Source of the DNA: Verrucomicrobiia bacterium
GTDB lineage: Bacteria > Verrucomicrobiota > Verrucomicrobiia > Verrucomicrobiales > DEV007
DNA: 44,080 bases
Direction: 5' to 3'
NCBI GenBank assembly: GCA_020439945.1
Contig: JAGRPB010000020.1
Span: forward strand, 1 to 44,080
Of the stretch, positions 35,001 to 44,080 are shown piece by piece; within the stretch, counting starts at the first letter, position 1; each line of letters opens with the position of its first letter. Position numbers and translations under genes: made by a program. Below the pieces are notes generated by a model. That model worked only from the letters and a program-made list of their open reading frames with translations, had not been told where the DNA came from and did not search any database.

Positions 35001-38000
35001 CCAGGGCAATGGTTTCATCACCATTTCCGATCCGAACAATCGCCTCGAAGCGATCGGCGCCGACGGCATCAACATCATCCAGGTCAGTGCCTCGACCGTG
35101 CAGTTCCGGGAAAGCCTGGTTACCAGTGGAATCATCTACAACGGCGCCGCCGGAACCGACACCCTGACCCTGAACAATCTCTCCCTCCCCGGAGCGATCA
35201 ATCTGGCCGCGGACACGATCGTGCTCTCCGGCAACCTCACCGCCGCCAGTGGAGGCATCAGCCTGACGGCCGATTTGATCCAGGTTCAGAGCAGCAACGC
35301 CACCCTCGACACTTCCGCCGACGGCTCGGCCATCATCCTCACCGGCGACGTGCAATCGTTCAGCGGCACACAGGGAATCACCTTCAATACGGGAACGGGA
35401 TCGGCCACCATCACCGGCGGCACCAGTCCCTCCAGCCTCGGTTCACTCACCAACGTCGGCACCGGCACCATCGTGGTGGACAACGATCTTTTCGTCGATG
35501 CGTCGGGTCTGTCCCTCTTCGGCGCGGGTAGTGGCAACTCGGCTTTCACCATCAACGGGGAAATCACCGGGAACGGCACGATCATCCTGGACGACGATGC
35601 CTACGTCACCGTGACCGGAAACAACAGCAGTTTCGCGGGCGATTGGTTCATCGATGCCACCGTCGGCGACACCCGGCTCATCGTTCAGAATGTGAATGCG
35701 CTGGGCGCTGCCGCCGTCACCGTCAGCAACACGGCCTCGCGTCTGGCGTTCGATGTGGACGGGAGCTTCGCCAATACCATTACCATGAACAACACCGGGA
35801 ACGAGAAATACGTCGCGGTGGAAGCGGGTCATGTGGTGGAATTGACTGGTGACATCAACCTGAACGAAAACGGGGCGGCGAACTATCAGCGCTTCGTGGT
35901 GGCGGCCGACGCGCAATTGACGATTTCCGGAAAAATCACGGAAACGGCCGGTGGCGACGGATTCTACGTCACGGGAGGCAACGCCAATTCCCGGCTCATC
36001 CTCACCAACCCGGCAAATACCATCCTGCTGGACATGAACGTGGCCAGCGCCGGGCAACTGGTATTTACCAGCAGCGGCGCCGCCGGTGCCCTCCTCGCCA
36101 GCAAGGAAATCCACCTGCAGAATACCGACTCAGCCCTGGTTCTCAGCGGAACTGATTTCGCCTCGAATCCGCTCGGGATTCCGGTCTACTTTGATACCGG
36201 GGGCAATGAGAAATACCTCCGTTTCGAGAATGGCACCGATGCCGAAATCAGCGGCCTGATCAACGTTCTCGAGACCGGGGCCGGCTTTGTCCGCGTCGAT
36301 CTCGATGGCGGGCAAACGCTCACCCTGTCCGGTTCGGTCACCGGCACCGGCGGGGCGGGTCTGAAAACTGTCGGCTCGGGAACTGTCGTCCTGACCAATG
36401 CCACCAATCCCATCACCGGCACGGTCGATGTCGCCACGGGGACGCTCCTGCTCGGAAACGGAGCCGCCCTGACGGCGGCTACGGTGAACGTGGGCACCGG
36501 CGCCACTTTCGGAGGAAACGGCACCGTCAGCCAGGCGATCACCTTTGCCCAGGGATCCAGCCTGCAGGTGGACGTGGACGCCAGCGGTTCTCCCCTGCTG
36601 GACGTGGCCTCGGGCCAGAATGTCAACGGAGCCCTGCTCGTCATCAACGTCACCGGACTGCCGGCCAGTTTCCCCGGCACGCCGCTCGTGATCCTTTCCG
36701 ACATCACCGGAACTTTCGCAAACGTTCCCGGCAGCGGGACGCTGATCAGCGGTGGAGACGGAAACAACTACACGGTCGATTACGTCGGCAACAACGTGGT
36801 CATCAGCGCGGTGGCTTCCCAGGTGGCCACCACCACGGTTAGCCTGAGCGGAACCACCCTTCGCATCGAGGACACCGACGGAACCGTCAGCAATCGCTAC
36901 GAAGTTTCCGTGGAAGGCTCGAATCTCGTGATCCGCGACACGGCTGGATTGATCAACGACACCACCGGAATCGGCGGTGTCTCCGGGAGCGGCACCTACA
37001 CCCTCTCGGTTCCCCTTTCCGGCTTCACCGGTTTGGAGATCGTTTCCGCCGGAGGAACCGATACGGTGAACCTCCTCACACCGCTCGACCTCGGCGTCGG
37101 CACCCTCTCGGTTACGGCCGAATCAGTGACGATTTCCGGAACCGTCAGCGCAGGCAATGGCATCACGATCAATGGAGAAACACGGGTCGTGAACGGTTCG
37201 ACCCTGGATACTTCCGCGAACAACGGAGCCATCATCTTCAACGGGACGGTCAATGCGATTAGTGAAAGCGACGTCCTCGTCGTCGATGCCGGATCGGGCG
37301 CGGTGAGCTTCAATGGAAACGTGGGTGATGTGACGCCTTTCGCCGGCTACACGAATCTCGGCAGTGGCACCGCGACTTTTGCGAACGGCACCTCCGTCTC
37401 GACGCGAAACGACCTCACCACCTTCAATGGAGAGGGAAGTGGAAATGTCGGCACCTTTCTGATTCTGGGCACCATCGGCAGCGGCCAAACGGGAACCAAT
37501 GCCGCCCTGCGCGCGGACAACGATGCCCGAGTCATCTTCGGCAACGCCGGCAACGCGGCGACCATCAACCTCGCCGACGGAGGCGCTTCCGGGGAAGAGA
37601 CCATCAATACGCGCAACGGCGGCCGGTTCGAATTCATCAATCTCTCCGGGTCAACCACCCTGCCCGATGGCATCAACAGCGCGGAAGTGGCCAGCGGCGC
37701 CATCATCATCGGTGATGGATCGACCAACCCGGTGCTCGAAGTCGGAACCATCCCTCTTCCCTCGGGTCAATCCACCAACATCGATGTCTCCAGCGTCGGT
37801 TTTGGTATCTTCGAATTCTACAGCGGAATTCTCAACCTCAACACGAGCAGCTTCTATACCGGCAACGACGCCACCGACCAGGCCGGCACTCCGGCCGACC
37901 GGATCACGATCGGGGGCGGTTCGGTAGAGGCGTGGCTCAATTTGAACGCCACCAACGTCGGCGATTGGAACACCACCAATGGCAAGGCATACGCGGAGAT

Positions 38001-41000
38001 TCTGGCCAACGGCCACGTCACTCTGCGCAACCTCAACCTCGGCAGCAACAACACCATCACCGACGCGGGCCTCGACCTCCTCATCAACGGGGGCACCCTG
38101 GATGTCACCGGAAACATCGACTTCCGAACCGGCACGGCTGATACTCTCGACAAGATCCGGCTCGAGTCCGGCGTCATCAACGGAAATGCCGACGGCGTCA
38201 GCGACGGTCAGTTCCTGCTCAGGGATACCACGAATTCCAATCACGTCTTCGAGTTCGTGGGCGGCACGGTGAAGGGCTTCAGCCAGTTCACCGGCAACCT
38301 CACCCAGGATGGAGGCACGCTCCAGGTCGGCATCGATACCTCCAACGGTTCGCTCATGACCGTAACCGGCAACTACGCCCTCAACACGGGAACGCTGTCG
38401 CTCACGCTCGGAGACAAGACTTCCAACCAGGCGGATCGGCTTACTGTTTCGGGAACCGGATTGGGGAATGTCACCCTCGGAGCAGGAGCCCTGCTCGACC
38501 TGAGCCAAGGGAGCGCCTACACCACGGGAACGGGCACTCAGGGCAGCGTCATCACTCTGCTCAGCTACACGGGAACCCTGACCGGGGAGTTCAGCAACTA
38601 CGCCAACGGACAGGAGTTCACCATCGGCACCGATGTCTACACCATCGACTACGGCCTCGGTGCTGCCAGCGCCATTACCCTCACCCTGCAACGGGTCGAC
38701 GATACCACCGCGCCTGCGGTGAACGATTTCGCTCCGGCGGACAACGGAATCGACGTGGACCCGACATCGAATTTGGTCATCACGTTTGACGAACCGGTCT
38801 ACCCGGTCACCGGCAGCGGAGAAATCAGGCTGGTGCAAACCGGCGTGGGCACGGTGGAAACCTGGTCATTCGCGGGTGGCTTGCCTGCCGGCGTCACGAT
38901 CACCGGGAACACCGTCACCATCGATCCGACCGCGGATCTCGCCAGCAATACGGCTTATCATATCGAGATTTCGGGTTCCGCCAATGCGGGCAATACCCAG
39001 GCGGTTTTCGCCAACGTGCAGGGACTCGGCTACGAGGGAACGGCTGATGCCACGGTGTGGAATTTCACCTCGGTGGATGTGAACGCCCCCACCACCCTGG
39101 TGGAAGTCGTCGGCGGCCAACTTGTGATCGAAGACATCGCTCCGCTGAACACGAATGATGTCATCACCATCAGCCAGGTTGGGAACATCATCACCATCCA
39201 AACCGTCGGACAACCACTCTCGGTAGGTGCCGGCGCCGTGGCCGGAGGAGACATTTTCACCGCCACCATTGACGCGACTGGCGTGACCAACGGAGTTCTC
39301 ATCAGGGGACAGGCCGGAACGGACACGGTGACGATCAACAGCCTCAATGTGACCGGTGGCCTTTCCTTTGAAGACGTGGAAAGCGTCACTCTCGACGGAT
39401 CGGTCGTCACCACCGGCAGTCTGGTTTTCGACGATGCCGCCGCCATTTTCCTGAGCGGCAGTGTGGACACCGGCACCGGTAATCAAACCTACACCGTGCC
39501 TGTTACCCTCACCGGAACGACGGCGCTCGCGGGCGGAACGATTTCTTTCGCTGGTGCGGTTGATTCGGATGGCACCGCTCGTGCCCTCGCCACCAGCGCG
39601 AGCGTGGAAGTGGTTTTCAATGGAAATGTCGGCGCGCTGAGCGCTCTCGATTCGCTCGATACCAGCGGCAGTGCGGCCACGATTTTCGCGGACAACCTCG
39701 CGGTTACCCAGACCAGCCTCACTCTGAACTGGGATGCCTCGCTGGATCGCGGCACGGGACAATTCTGGGATTCGACCATCAACGCCACCGTGCTGGAATC
39801 CACCTTCGGCAACCGCAACGCCTGGGACTGGGCCGGCACGGATGCCGGGCAGGTCGATGTCTCCGGCTCCTCCAACCTGGCGGCGATCACCCGCGCTTTC
39901 GCGGTGGGAAGCGCGGGGAACACCGGCGCCACGTTGAACTCGTTTGAAAACGAGATGAGCAACGTCCGGAATGGAAACGACAGCGACTGGTCCAACGAGA
40001 ACTTCGCCATCGAAATCGTGTTCCGACCGACGGCCGCCATGCTCACCGGTGGCCCCTACGTCCTTTGGGAATCGGGCGGCAACCAGGGCACCACGACCGA
40101 CAGTTCCGTCATCTATCTGCAGGATGGGAACGTGGTCTTCGAAGTCCGCGACTCCGCCGTCGCTCCGAGGAGAACGGCCACGCTGGCCCTCCCCGTGGGC
40201 GCGGAAAACAACTTCCAGCAACTGATCGCCTTTGTCGACGTGGCCAACAACGACGTGGCCAAACTCTGGCTCAACGGCGGCAGCGGCATGGGCGGCACCG
40301 AGGTCGTTTCCGTGGAGACCGGTGCCTACGGTGACTGGACCAACGGAAGCAACTCCGGGCTCGGCCGAGCCAACGACGGCGTCGGCATCACTCCGTATGC
40401 CAGCCCCGCCAATGATTTCGTGGGTGAGATCGCCATCGTGCGTGCCTACCGCAACGTGGCGGCCAACTACGGAACCTCTGAAGTCGAAACCAACTGGACC
40501 GCACTCAACACGACCCGCGTTTCCTCAGTGACCGTTACGACTGCCGGCGCGCAGACCTACGGCACCAACGTTACTCTCGGCGCGGACACCACCTTGAGCG
40601 GCGCTTCAGTGACCTTCAATGGATCGGTCAATGACGACGGAAACGGGGACACGCTCTCCGGTCTCACCGTCAACACGACTTCTGGAAATGTGATCTTCGG
40701 CGGCAGCGTCGGCGGCACGGCCGAACTCACCAGCCTGACCACGGGAGCTGCTGGCACGGTGCAGTTCAACACCGGCGGTAGCGCGCTCCAGGTTTTCACC
40801 ATGGCCGATCAGAGCTATTCCGGAAATGTGGAAACGGTGTCGGTGGGAGCCACCGAATTCCGGGCAGGCAGCATTCTGTTCGGAGGAACCACGGATTTCG
40901 GAGCGGATACCTCCATCAAAGCCGTGGGGTTGGCGGGAGTGTGGTACACGTCGGAACCGACCTTCGTTGGCACGGCCACCTTTGCCGGCGATTCTATTTT

Positions 41001-44000
41001 CAACGGCACCGCCTCAGTCACCGCTGAATCCTTCAGCTTCGGAGGCACCCTGGGACTGGGTTCGGGAGATTCCAGCTTCCTTGCCATCAATGACGGCACC
41101 TTCTCCGGTCTCATCTCGGGCGCTGGCGCCAACGTCAACGTCCAGGTGGCCGACATCACGAACTTCGCTGGAGGCCTGGATGTCGCCTCGGTGACGACCT
41201 ACTTCGGCGGTTACACCATGCTCGGGGGAAATGTGACCTTGAGCGGTTCTCAGGACAACCTGTTCGGCAACCAATTGCTGGTGACGGCGGCGGACGTGAC
41301 CATCGATGCGACGAGCGGCACCGGCGGAATCGCTTTCGTCTCCACCATCGATGGCGCCGATGGCCTCGCCGCGAATCTCACGATCAACGCCAACGGAGCC
41401 ATCCAGTTTGGCGGAAACATTGGGGATGATTCTCTCAACGCGCTTTCCGCCGACGCGGGACTGGGATCGCTCTCGATCGGCGGCAGCGGGACGGTTACCG
41501 TGATGAACAATGGTTCCGGCTACCTGAACTCTCTCAATCCGGCCAACCAGGATCTCTACTTCAACTACGTGGCATCTCTGGATCCCGCGAGCACCAACCT
41601 CTGGGAAGATCTCGTTGGTCGCCTGGAAGATTTGGAGGGCTCCAGCACGGTCGACTATCTCAGTTCGGGCAACTTTGGCGATCTGGATCTGACCGCCAAC
41701 GGGGCGCCCGTCGCGGTGACCGATTCGGCTCACCAGGGAATCCATGCCGCCTTCAACACCACGGCCATCGGTAGATCCCTGGAAGAAATGTCCGACAACC
41801 TTTCCGACGAAGATATCTCGGTCGAATTGTGGGTTCGCCTGAATGCGAATTACGCCTCCGACACGACGGCCAGGGTGGTCTGGGAGACTGGCTCCTCCGG
41901 CGCCAGCCAACCCGGGATGTCGGTTTCGATCCAGGGGTCGATGCTCACTCTCGCGGCTCAGGAGGACGACGATCGACTTTCTCCGGCGGTCGGAGCTGGC
42001 ACCCGCAATGCCGGCGGTCTGGTCACCGTGGATCTCAGCACGCTGGGAATCGATCTGACCGACTTCATCCAGATCATGGTGGTCTTCGATGTAAATGGAG
42101 GATCCGGCACCAGTCCGAACAACGACATCGCACGCCTCTATGTGAATGGAACGGAACAGGCGTCGATTGACAACGTCGACATGGACGACATCTCCAGTGG
42201 CGATGATATCGGTCTCGGTCAGCAAAGCGGCACGACGGGTGGCTATGCCGTTTCCGGTGACCGGCCGACTGCCGCCTTCAACGGCCAAACCGCCATCTAC
42301 CGAGTCTGGCGCCAAGCCCTGACCGCCAACGAAGTCCAGGCCGCTTTTGATTTGGTACACGACGGAGTCAAAGTGACCACTTCAGGAGCCGTCACGATTT
42401 CCAACAACGTCGTCCTCAATTCGACCCTAACCACCAACGGCGGCGCTCCCAGCATCATCTCGGGCGATGTCTCCGGAACGGGTGGTATCAACCAGCAGGG
42501 CGTGGCTCGCCTTGAGTTGAACGGTGCCAACAGCTACACCGGAGACACCATCGTTGCGAGCGGGCGCACCCTCATCCTCGGCGACGGCACGGCTGCCAGC
42601 ACATCCAGTCTCACCGGAGCAGTCACCAACGAAGGCAACCTGGTCGTGAACCTCGCCGCAAGCGGTACCGCCACCCTCAGTGGAGACCTGAGCGGCGCCG
42701 GTACTCTCACGATCCTCGAGGGCACCACCGAACTTTCCGGCACCAACACCAATACCGGTCTGACAGCGGTCAACGGAGGCACCCTCCGCATGAACGCAAA
42801 TCAAACCAGCGGCGGAACCGCGACGATCGTCGTCGCCAGCGGTGCCACTCTCGAAGGCGAAGGAAACACCGATGCGGTGGTCACCATCGACTCCGGTGGA
42901 TTCCTCGCCCCCGGTATCGGCGCGGGCGATGTCGGCATTCTCACCCTGGGCAATCTCGATCTCGACGGCACTTTCGTTATCAACATCCTGGGTAGCGGCG
43001 GAGTGGCCGGTGTGGATTTCGACCAGATCATCATCCAAGGACTGAATACCACCGTAGACCTGTCCAACACCACAGTGGAAGGAACCATTGTTGACGACGG
43101 CGGATCCATCACCGTCATCGACCAGCAGGGAACCAATTCCACCTCCTTCATCGGACTCCTGCCCGGCATTGCCGAAGGAGACGTGCTCCTGCTCGACGGC
43201 AGGTCACAGCAAGTCAGCTATGCCGGAAATGACCTGACCCTGACCGCGGTGAACGATGCGCCCGTGCTGGGCGCTGGCGTGGCCGATTTCGACGACGTCG
43301 GCGTGGTTCAATTCGACAACGACGGCGATCTCGTTTCCACCTTGATCAACGGTCAGATCACCGACGTGGACTCCGGATCATTGGAAGGTATCGCCGTCAC
43401 CGGCACCATGGTGACGGGCGCCGGAAAATTCCAGTATTCCACCGACGGCGGCACATCCTGGAACGACATCGGAGCCGTGTCAGACAGCAGTGCTCTGCTC
43501 CTGCTCACCACCGACCGCATTCGTTTCGTTCCCGACGGGGCCACCACCACCGACAGCACGATGACCTTCAGGGCCTGGGATCAGACCGGCGTCACGACCG
43601 GCTTGGAGCACACTACCGTCGACACGTCCGTGAACGGAGGAATCTCTCCCTTCAGCGCCGACGCTCGAACCGTCAATGTCTCTATTTCCGAACTCATCAG
43701 GGAAGGTAATGAGATCATTTACCACTCGGCCCCGGGCGAAGTGAATACTCTTTCCGTCCACTACGATGTCAACACCAACGAACTGGTCTTCCGCGACACC
43801 ACCAGCACCATCGGCAGCGGATTCTCCGGCGGCGGCACCAACGAGGTCCGCATCGTGCTCAATCCCGGCGACGACTTGACGATCGAGACCGGCGATGAAG
43901 ATGACACCATCACCCTCGGAGATCTCGGTCCCTTCGACGGCAACCTCATCGTCGACGGAGAAGGTGGCCAGGATCACATCATCCTCGACCGCGCCGACTC

Positions 44001-44080
44001 CACCCTCGCCCCGGATGCCAGCGCCTCCTTCACCGGCGAGGAGTTCGACGCCATCCTCGCCTCCCTCACCACCCAGGGCT
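32077..44080 (+). CDS. Giant LEPR-XLL exported protein with metzincin domain (C-terminus off window)
   Basis: At least 4001 codons, open to the right edge. L35-P45 (LEPRVLFSGAP) is the LEPR-XLL motif found at the N terminus of very large surface proteins of Verrucomicrobia and Planctomycetes. A metzincin-type protease follows: zinc motif HEQGHILGLPD at 180-190 with Asp190 in the place of the third ligand, and Met-turn DLMYG (Met203). The rest is repetitive beta-structure: autotransporter-associated strand repeats (near residues 790, 1428 and 3470), a SbsA-like Ig domain (about 2210-2335), LamG-like domains (about 2640-2800 and 3245-3425), a cadherin-like domain after NDAPVLG (about 3725-3850) and Asp/Gly-rich RTX-like stretches. 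Probable role: surface adhesion or glycan binding with proteolytic activity. Confidence 0.93.
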   Translation, partial: MKKLFRRLNQVVSSLPRLSADPSTTSQRSLEIDALEPRVLFSGAPVEVADSDADSDTTAETASATPETSSGQTASDTATTTLTNEALEIIANSAAERWRATGLSAEQSAALDSITYEITNLNGIQLGQTSGMTIVLDDDAAGVNWFIDATPDADEEFGENGQAISGDAANRVDLLSIVLHEQGHILGLPDTYLYGSSSSPDLMYGIFEAGERRLPATGQASGFVAGSLEGINLAVISYSTGGAVTVSGTTVGGTPYVQGPFSFISNTAATPLADGSFNALATTTSGTGTGMLLDVAISGGTATVTLDSLGRNYVSGDTITINGALIGGVSGANDLVLTINVVPDALVFGGAAGNSPITFDDAGDDNVVIAGIEFTTDDNDPSGPDKIVIEGGGQISMLEDGNNNHNEFLAASYVQLGTLPSGQTIYIINEDDNDILYFRGTVDVQGNDVIISGGNASAVFKRLSSGGNFVNGASDEDIRFELTSSIIGSGTITVQDDAYVRLYAANPNFSGNWIIDATLGNPHIELMTNTSSGHLGTGSVTLQGSAAELRLGNNTVLVNDVFVADLGNEKYILVVQGTSATIDSAVTINVDEGSVDDFTGRLRFAVGDDVATNYLNSTLTVDGLITGNGIFKQQNGLLVLTNANNSYSGVVNVNTSGSIPTGDERDAGLIIDGGVVRVTSDGALGAVGSGVVLYGDTSATNDFEAALELADGVVISNHPLFVEDPSQPGDTSALRLQLGATSAEFRSEIYIENDNPGGFDLFAGAGGTLTVSGVISDFDGESAEGTGGAGIEKMGFGTVVLTAVNTFSGPVTVTEGALALNGGSLATVSDVTVASGTAFGGNGSIAGNVVYSAGSTLKADLLAASGTSLSVGGTTTLGGAMIELNVPFSTFSAAAPGQEFIVAQNVTGTLASGTDNITQGGLVFSVDYTGGDGNDLVLTVLSIVDVETEVQIDGSGNLVISDINGGTSDDTLSVSQGNGFITISDPNNRLEAIGADGINIIQVSASTVQFRESLVTSGIIYNGAAGTDTLTLNNLSLPGAINLAADTIVLSGNLTAASGGISLTADLIQVQSSNATLDTSADGSAIILTGDVQSFSGTQGITFNTGTGSATITGGTSPSSLGSLTNVGTGTIVVDNDLFVDASGLSLFGAGSGNSAFTINGEITGNGTIILDDDAYVTVTGNNSSFAGDWFIDATVGDTRLIVQNVNALGAAAVTVSNTASRLAFDVDGSFANTITMNNTGNEKYVAVEAGHVVELTGDINLNENGAANYQRFVVAADAQLTISGKITETAGGDGFYVTGGNANSRLILTNPANTILLDMNVASAGQLVFTSSGAAGALLASKEIHLQNTDSALVLSGTDFASNPLGIPVYFDTGGNEKYLRFENGTDAEISGLINVLETGAGFVRVDLDGGQTLTLSGSVTGTGGAGLKTVGSGTVVLTNATNPITGTVDVATGTLLLGNGAALTAATVNVGTGATFGGNGTVSQAITFAQGSSLQVDVDASGSPLLDVASGQNVNGALLVINVTGLPASFPGTPLVILSDITGTFANVPGSGTLISGGDGNNYTVDYVGNNVVISAVASQVATTTVSLSGTTLRIEDTDGTVSNRYEVSVEGSNLVIRDTAGLINDTTGIGGVSGSGTYTLSVPLSGFTGLEIVSAGGTDTVNLLTPLDLGVGTLSVTAESVTISGTVSAGNGITINGETRVVNGSTLDTSANNGAIIFNGTVNAISESDVLVVDAGSGAVSFNGNVGDVTPFAGYTNLGSGTATFANGTSVSTRNDLTTFNGEGSGNVGTFLILGTIGSGQTGTNAALRADNDARVIFGNAGNAATINLADGGASGEETINTRNGGRFEFINLSGSTTLPDGINSAEVASGAIIIGDGSTNPVLEVGTIPLPSGQSTNIDVSSVGFGIFEFYSGILNLNTSSFYTGNDATDQAGTPADRITIGGGSVEAWLNLNATNVGDWNTTNGKAYAEILANGHVTLRNLNLGSNNTITDAGLDLLINGGTLDVTGNIDFRTGTADTLDKIRLESGVINGNADGVSDGQFLLRDTTNSNHVFEFVGGTVKGFSQFTGNLTQDGGTLQVGIDTSNGSLMTVTGNYALNTGTLSLTLGDKTSNQADRLTVSGTGLGNVTLGAGALLDLSQGSAYTTGTGTQGSVITLLSYTGTLTGEFSNYANGQEFTIGTDVYTIDYGLGAASAITLTLQRVDDTTAPAVNDFAPADNGIDVDPTSNLVITFDEPVYPVTGSGEIRLVQTGVGTVETWSFAGGLPAGVTITGNTVTIDPTADLASNTAYHIEISGSANAGNTQAVFANVQGLGYEGTADATVWNFTSVDVNAPTTLVEVVGGQLVIEDIAPLNTNDVITISQVGNIITIQTVGQPLSVGAGAVAGGDIFTATIDATGVTNGVLIRGQAGTDTVTINSLNVTGGLSFEDVESVTLDGSVVTTGSLVFDDAAAIFLSGSVDTGTGNQTYTVPVTLTGTTALAGGTISFAGAVDSDGTARALATSASVEVVFNGNVGALSALDSLDTSGSAATIFADNLAVTQTSLTLNWDASLDRGTGQFWDSTINATVLESTFGNRNAWDWAGTDAGQVDVSGSSNLAAITRAFAVGSAGNTGATLNSFENEMSNVRNGNDSDWSNENFAIEIVFRPTAAMLTGGPYVLWESGGNQGTTTDSSVIYLQDGNVVFEVRDSAVAPRRTATLALPVGAENNFQQLIAFVDVANNDVAKLWLNGGSGMGGTEVVSVETGAYGDWTNGSNSGLGRANDGVGITPYASPANDFVGEIAIVRAYRNVAANYGTSEVETNWTALNTTRVSSVTVTTAGAQTYGTNVTLGADTTLSGASVTFNGSVNDDGNGDTLSGLTVNTTSGNVIFGGSVGGTAELTSLTTGAAGTVQFNTGGSALQVFTMADQSYSGNVETVSVGATEFRAGSILFGGTTDFGADTSIKAVGLAGVWYTSEPTFVGTATFAGDSIFNGTASVTAESFSFGGTLGLGSGDSSFLAINDGTFSGLISGAGANVNVQVADITNFAGGLDVASVTTYFGGYTMLGGNVTLSGSQDNLFGNQLLVTAADVTIDATSGTGGIAFVSTIDGADGLAANLTINANGAIQFGGNIGDDSLNALSADAGLGSLSIGGSGTVTVMNNGSGYLNSLNPANQDLYFNYVASLDPASTNLWEDLVGRLEDLEGSSTVDYLSSGNFGDLDLTANGAPVAVTDSAHQGIHAAFNTTAIGRSLEEMSDNLSDEDISVELWVRLNANYASDTTARVVWETGSSGASQPGMSVSIQGSMLTLAAQEDDDRLSPAVGAGTRNAGGLVTVDLSTLGIDLTDFIQIMVVFDVNGGSGTSPNNDIARLYVNGTEQASIDNVDMDDISSGDDIGLGQQSGTTGGYAVSGDRPTAAFNGQTAIYRVWRQALTANEVQAAFDLVHDGVKVTTSGAVTISNNVVLNSTLTTNGGAPSIISGDVSGTGGINQQGVARLELNGANSYTGDTIVASGRTLILGDGTAASTSSLTGAVTNEGNLVVNLAASGTATLSGDLSGAGTLTILEGTTELSGTNTNTGLTAVNGGTLRMNANQTSGGTATIVVASGATLEGEGNTDAVVTIDSGGFLAPGIGAGDVGILTLGNLDLDGTFVINILGSGGVAGVDFDQIIIQGLNTTVDLSNTTVEGTIVDDGGSITVIDQQGTNSTSFIGLLPGIAEGDVLLLDGRSQQVSYAGNDLTLTAVNDAPVLGAGVADFDDVGVVQFDNDGDLVSTLINGQITDVDSGSLEGIAVTGTMVTGAGKFQYSTDGGTSWNDIGAVSDSSALLLLTTDRIRFVPDGATTTDSTMTFRAWDQTGVTTGLEHTTVDTSVNGGISPFSADARTVNVSISELIREGNEIIYHSAPGEVNTLSVHYDVNTNELVFRDTTSTIGSGFSGGGTNEVRIVLNPGDDLTIETGDEDDTITLGDLGPFDGNLIVDGEGGQDHIILDRADSTLAPDASASFTGEEFDAILASLTTQG

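Noticed and set aside
32737..43977. Many minus-strand ORFs opposite the LEPR-XLL gene, up to about 450 codons
   Set aside because: The plus-strand frame is open for 4001 codons and has clear domains; the antisense ORFs are shadows of repetitive GC-rich codons.

Overview
The window looks like chromosomal DNA of a GC-rich member of the PVC superphylum, most likely Verrucomicrobiota. The evidence is a DUF1501 protein and a DUF1549/DUF1553 (PSD1) cytochrome protein, three Cys-type sulfatases, a membrane-bound-dehydrogenase/HEAT/cytochrome c protein, and a giant secreted protein with an N-terminal LEPR-XLL motif. Many starts have no clear Shine-Dalgarno sequence. No rRNA, tRNA, CRISPR array, transposase or phage gene was seen.

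Layout. 1-4119: a truncated DUF1501 gene and a PSD1 cytochrome gene, both on the minus strand, separated by a plus-strand nucleotidyltransferase gene with a small overlapping upstream ORF. 4321-8719: a secreted sulfatase, then three minus-strand genes for exported proteins (coiled-coil, unknown, ceramidase-like). 8922-13451: plus-strand envelope and transport genes, namely DUF368 (PopT-type lipid carrier), DUF502, and a complete polar amino-acid ABC importer (lipoprotein, permease, ATPase). 13546-16454: a coupled winged-helix regulator/membrane-protein pair with a palindromic operator candidate, a lipoprotein with a degenerate metallopeptidase motif, and a coiled-coil protein. 16586-21506: serA, an SDR oxidoreductase, a sodium:solute symporter coupled to a small membrane protein, and a CoA-binding protein.

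21558-24399 is a tight minus-strand operon with overlapping genes: sulfatase, membrane-anchored unknown protein, HTTM protein. 24760-26880 holds a membrane-tethered STAND-like NTPase diverging from a small membrane protein. 26894-31534 is one 1546-residue gene that fuses a sulfatase to a PVC dehydrogenase-like propeller, HEAT-like repeats and a c-type cytochrome domain. 32077 to the right edge (over 4001 codons, still open) encodes a LEPR-XLL giant protein with a metzincin-type protease domain near the N terminus, then autotransporter-type beta-strand repeats, two LamG-like domains and Ig/cadherin-like domains.

Taken together, the sulfatases, PSD1/DUF1501 proteins, SSS symporter and SDR fit degradation of sulfated polysaccharides. 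The strongest new signal is a dispersed imperfect-palindromic repeat (8818-8850, 12909-12943, 24016-24078, with looser relatives at 4199-4243 and 31978-32058). Two of its copies lie inside protein-coding genes without breaking the frame.
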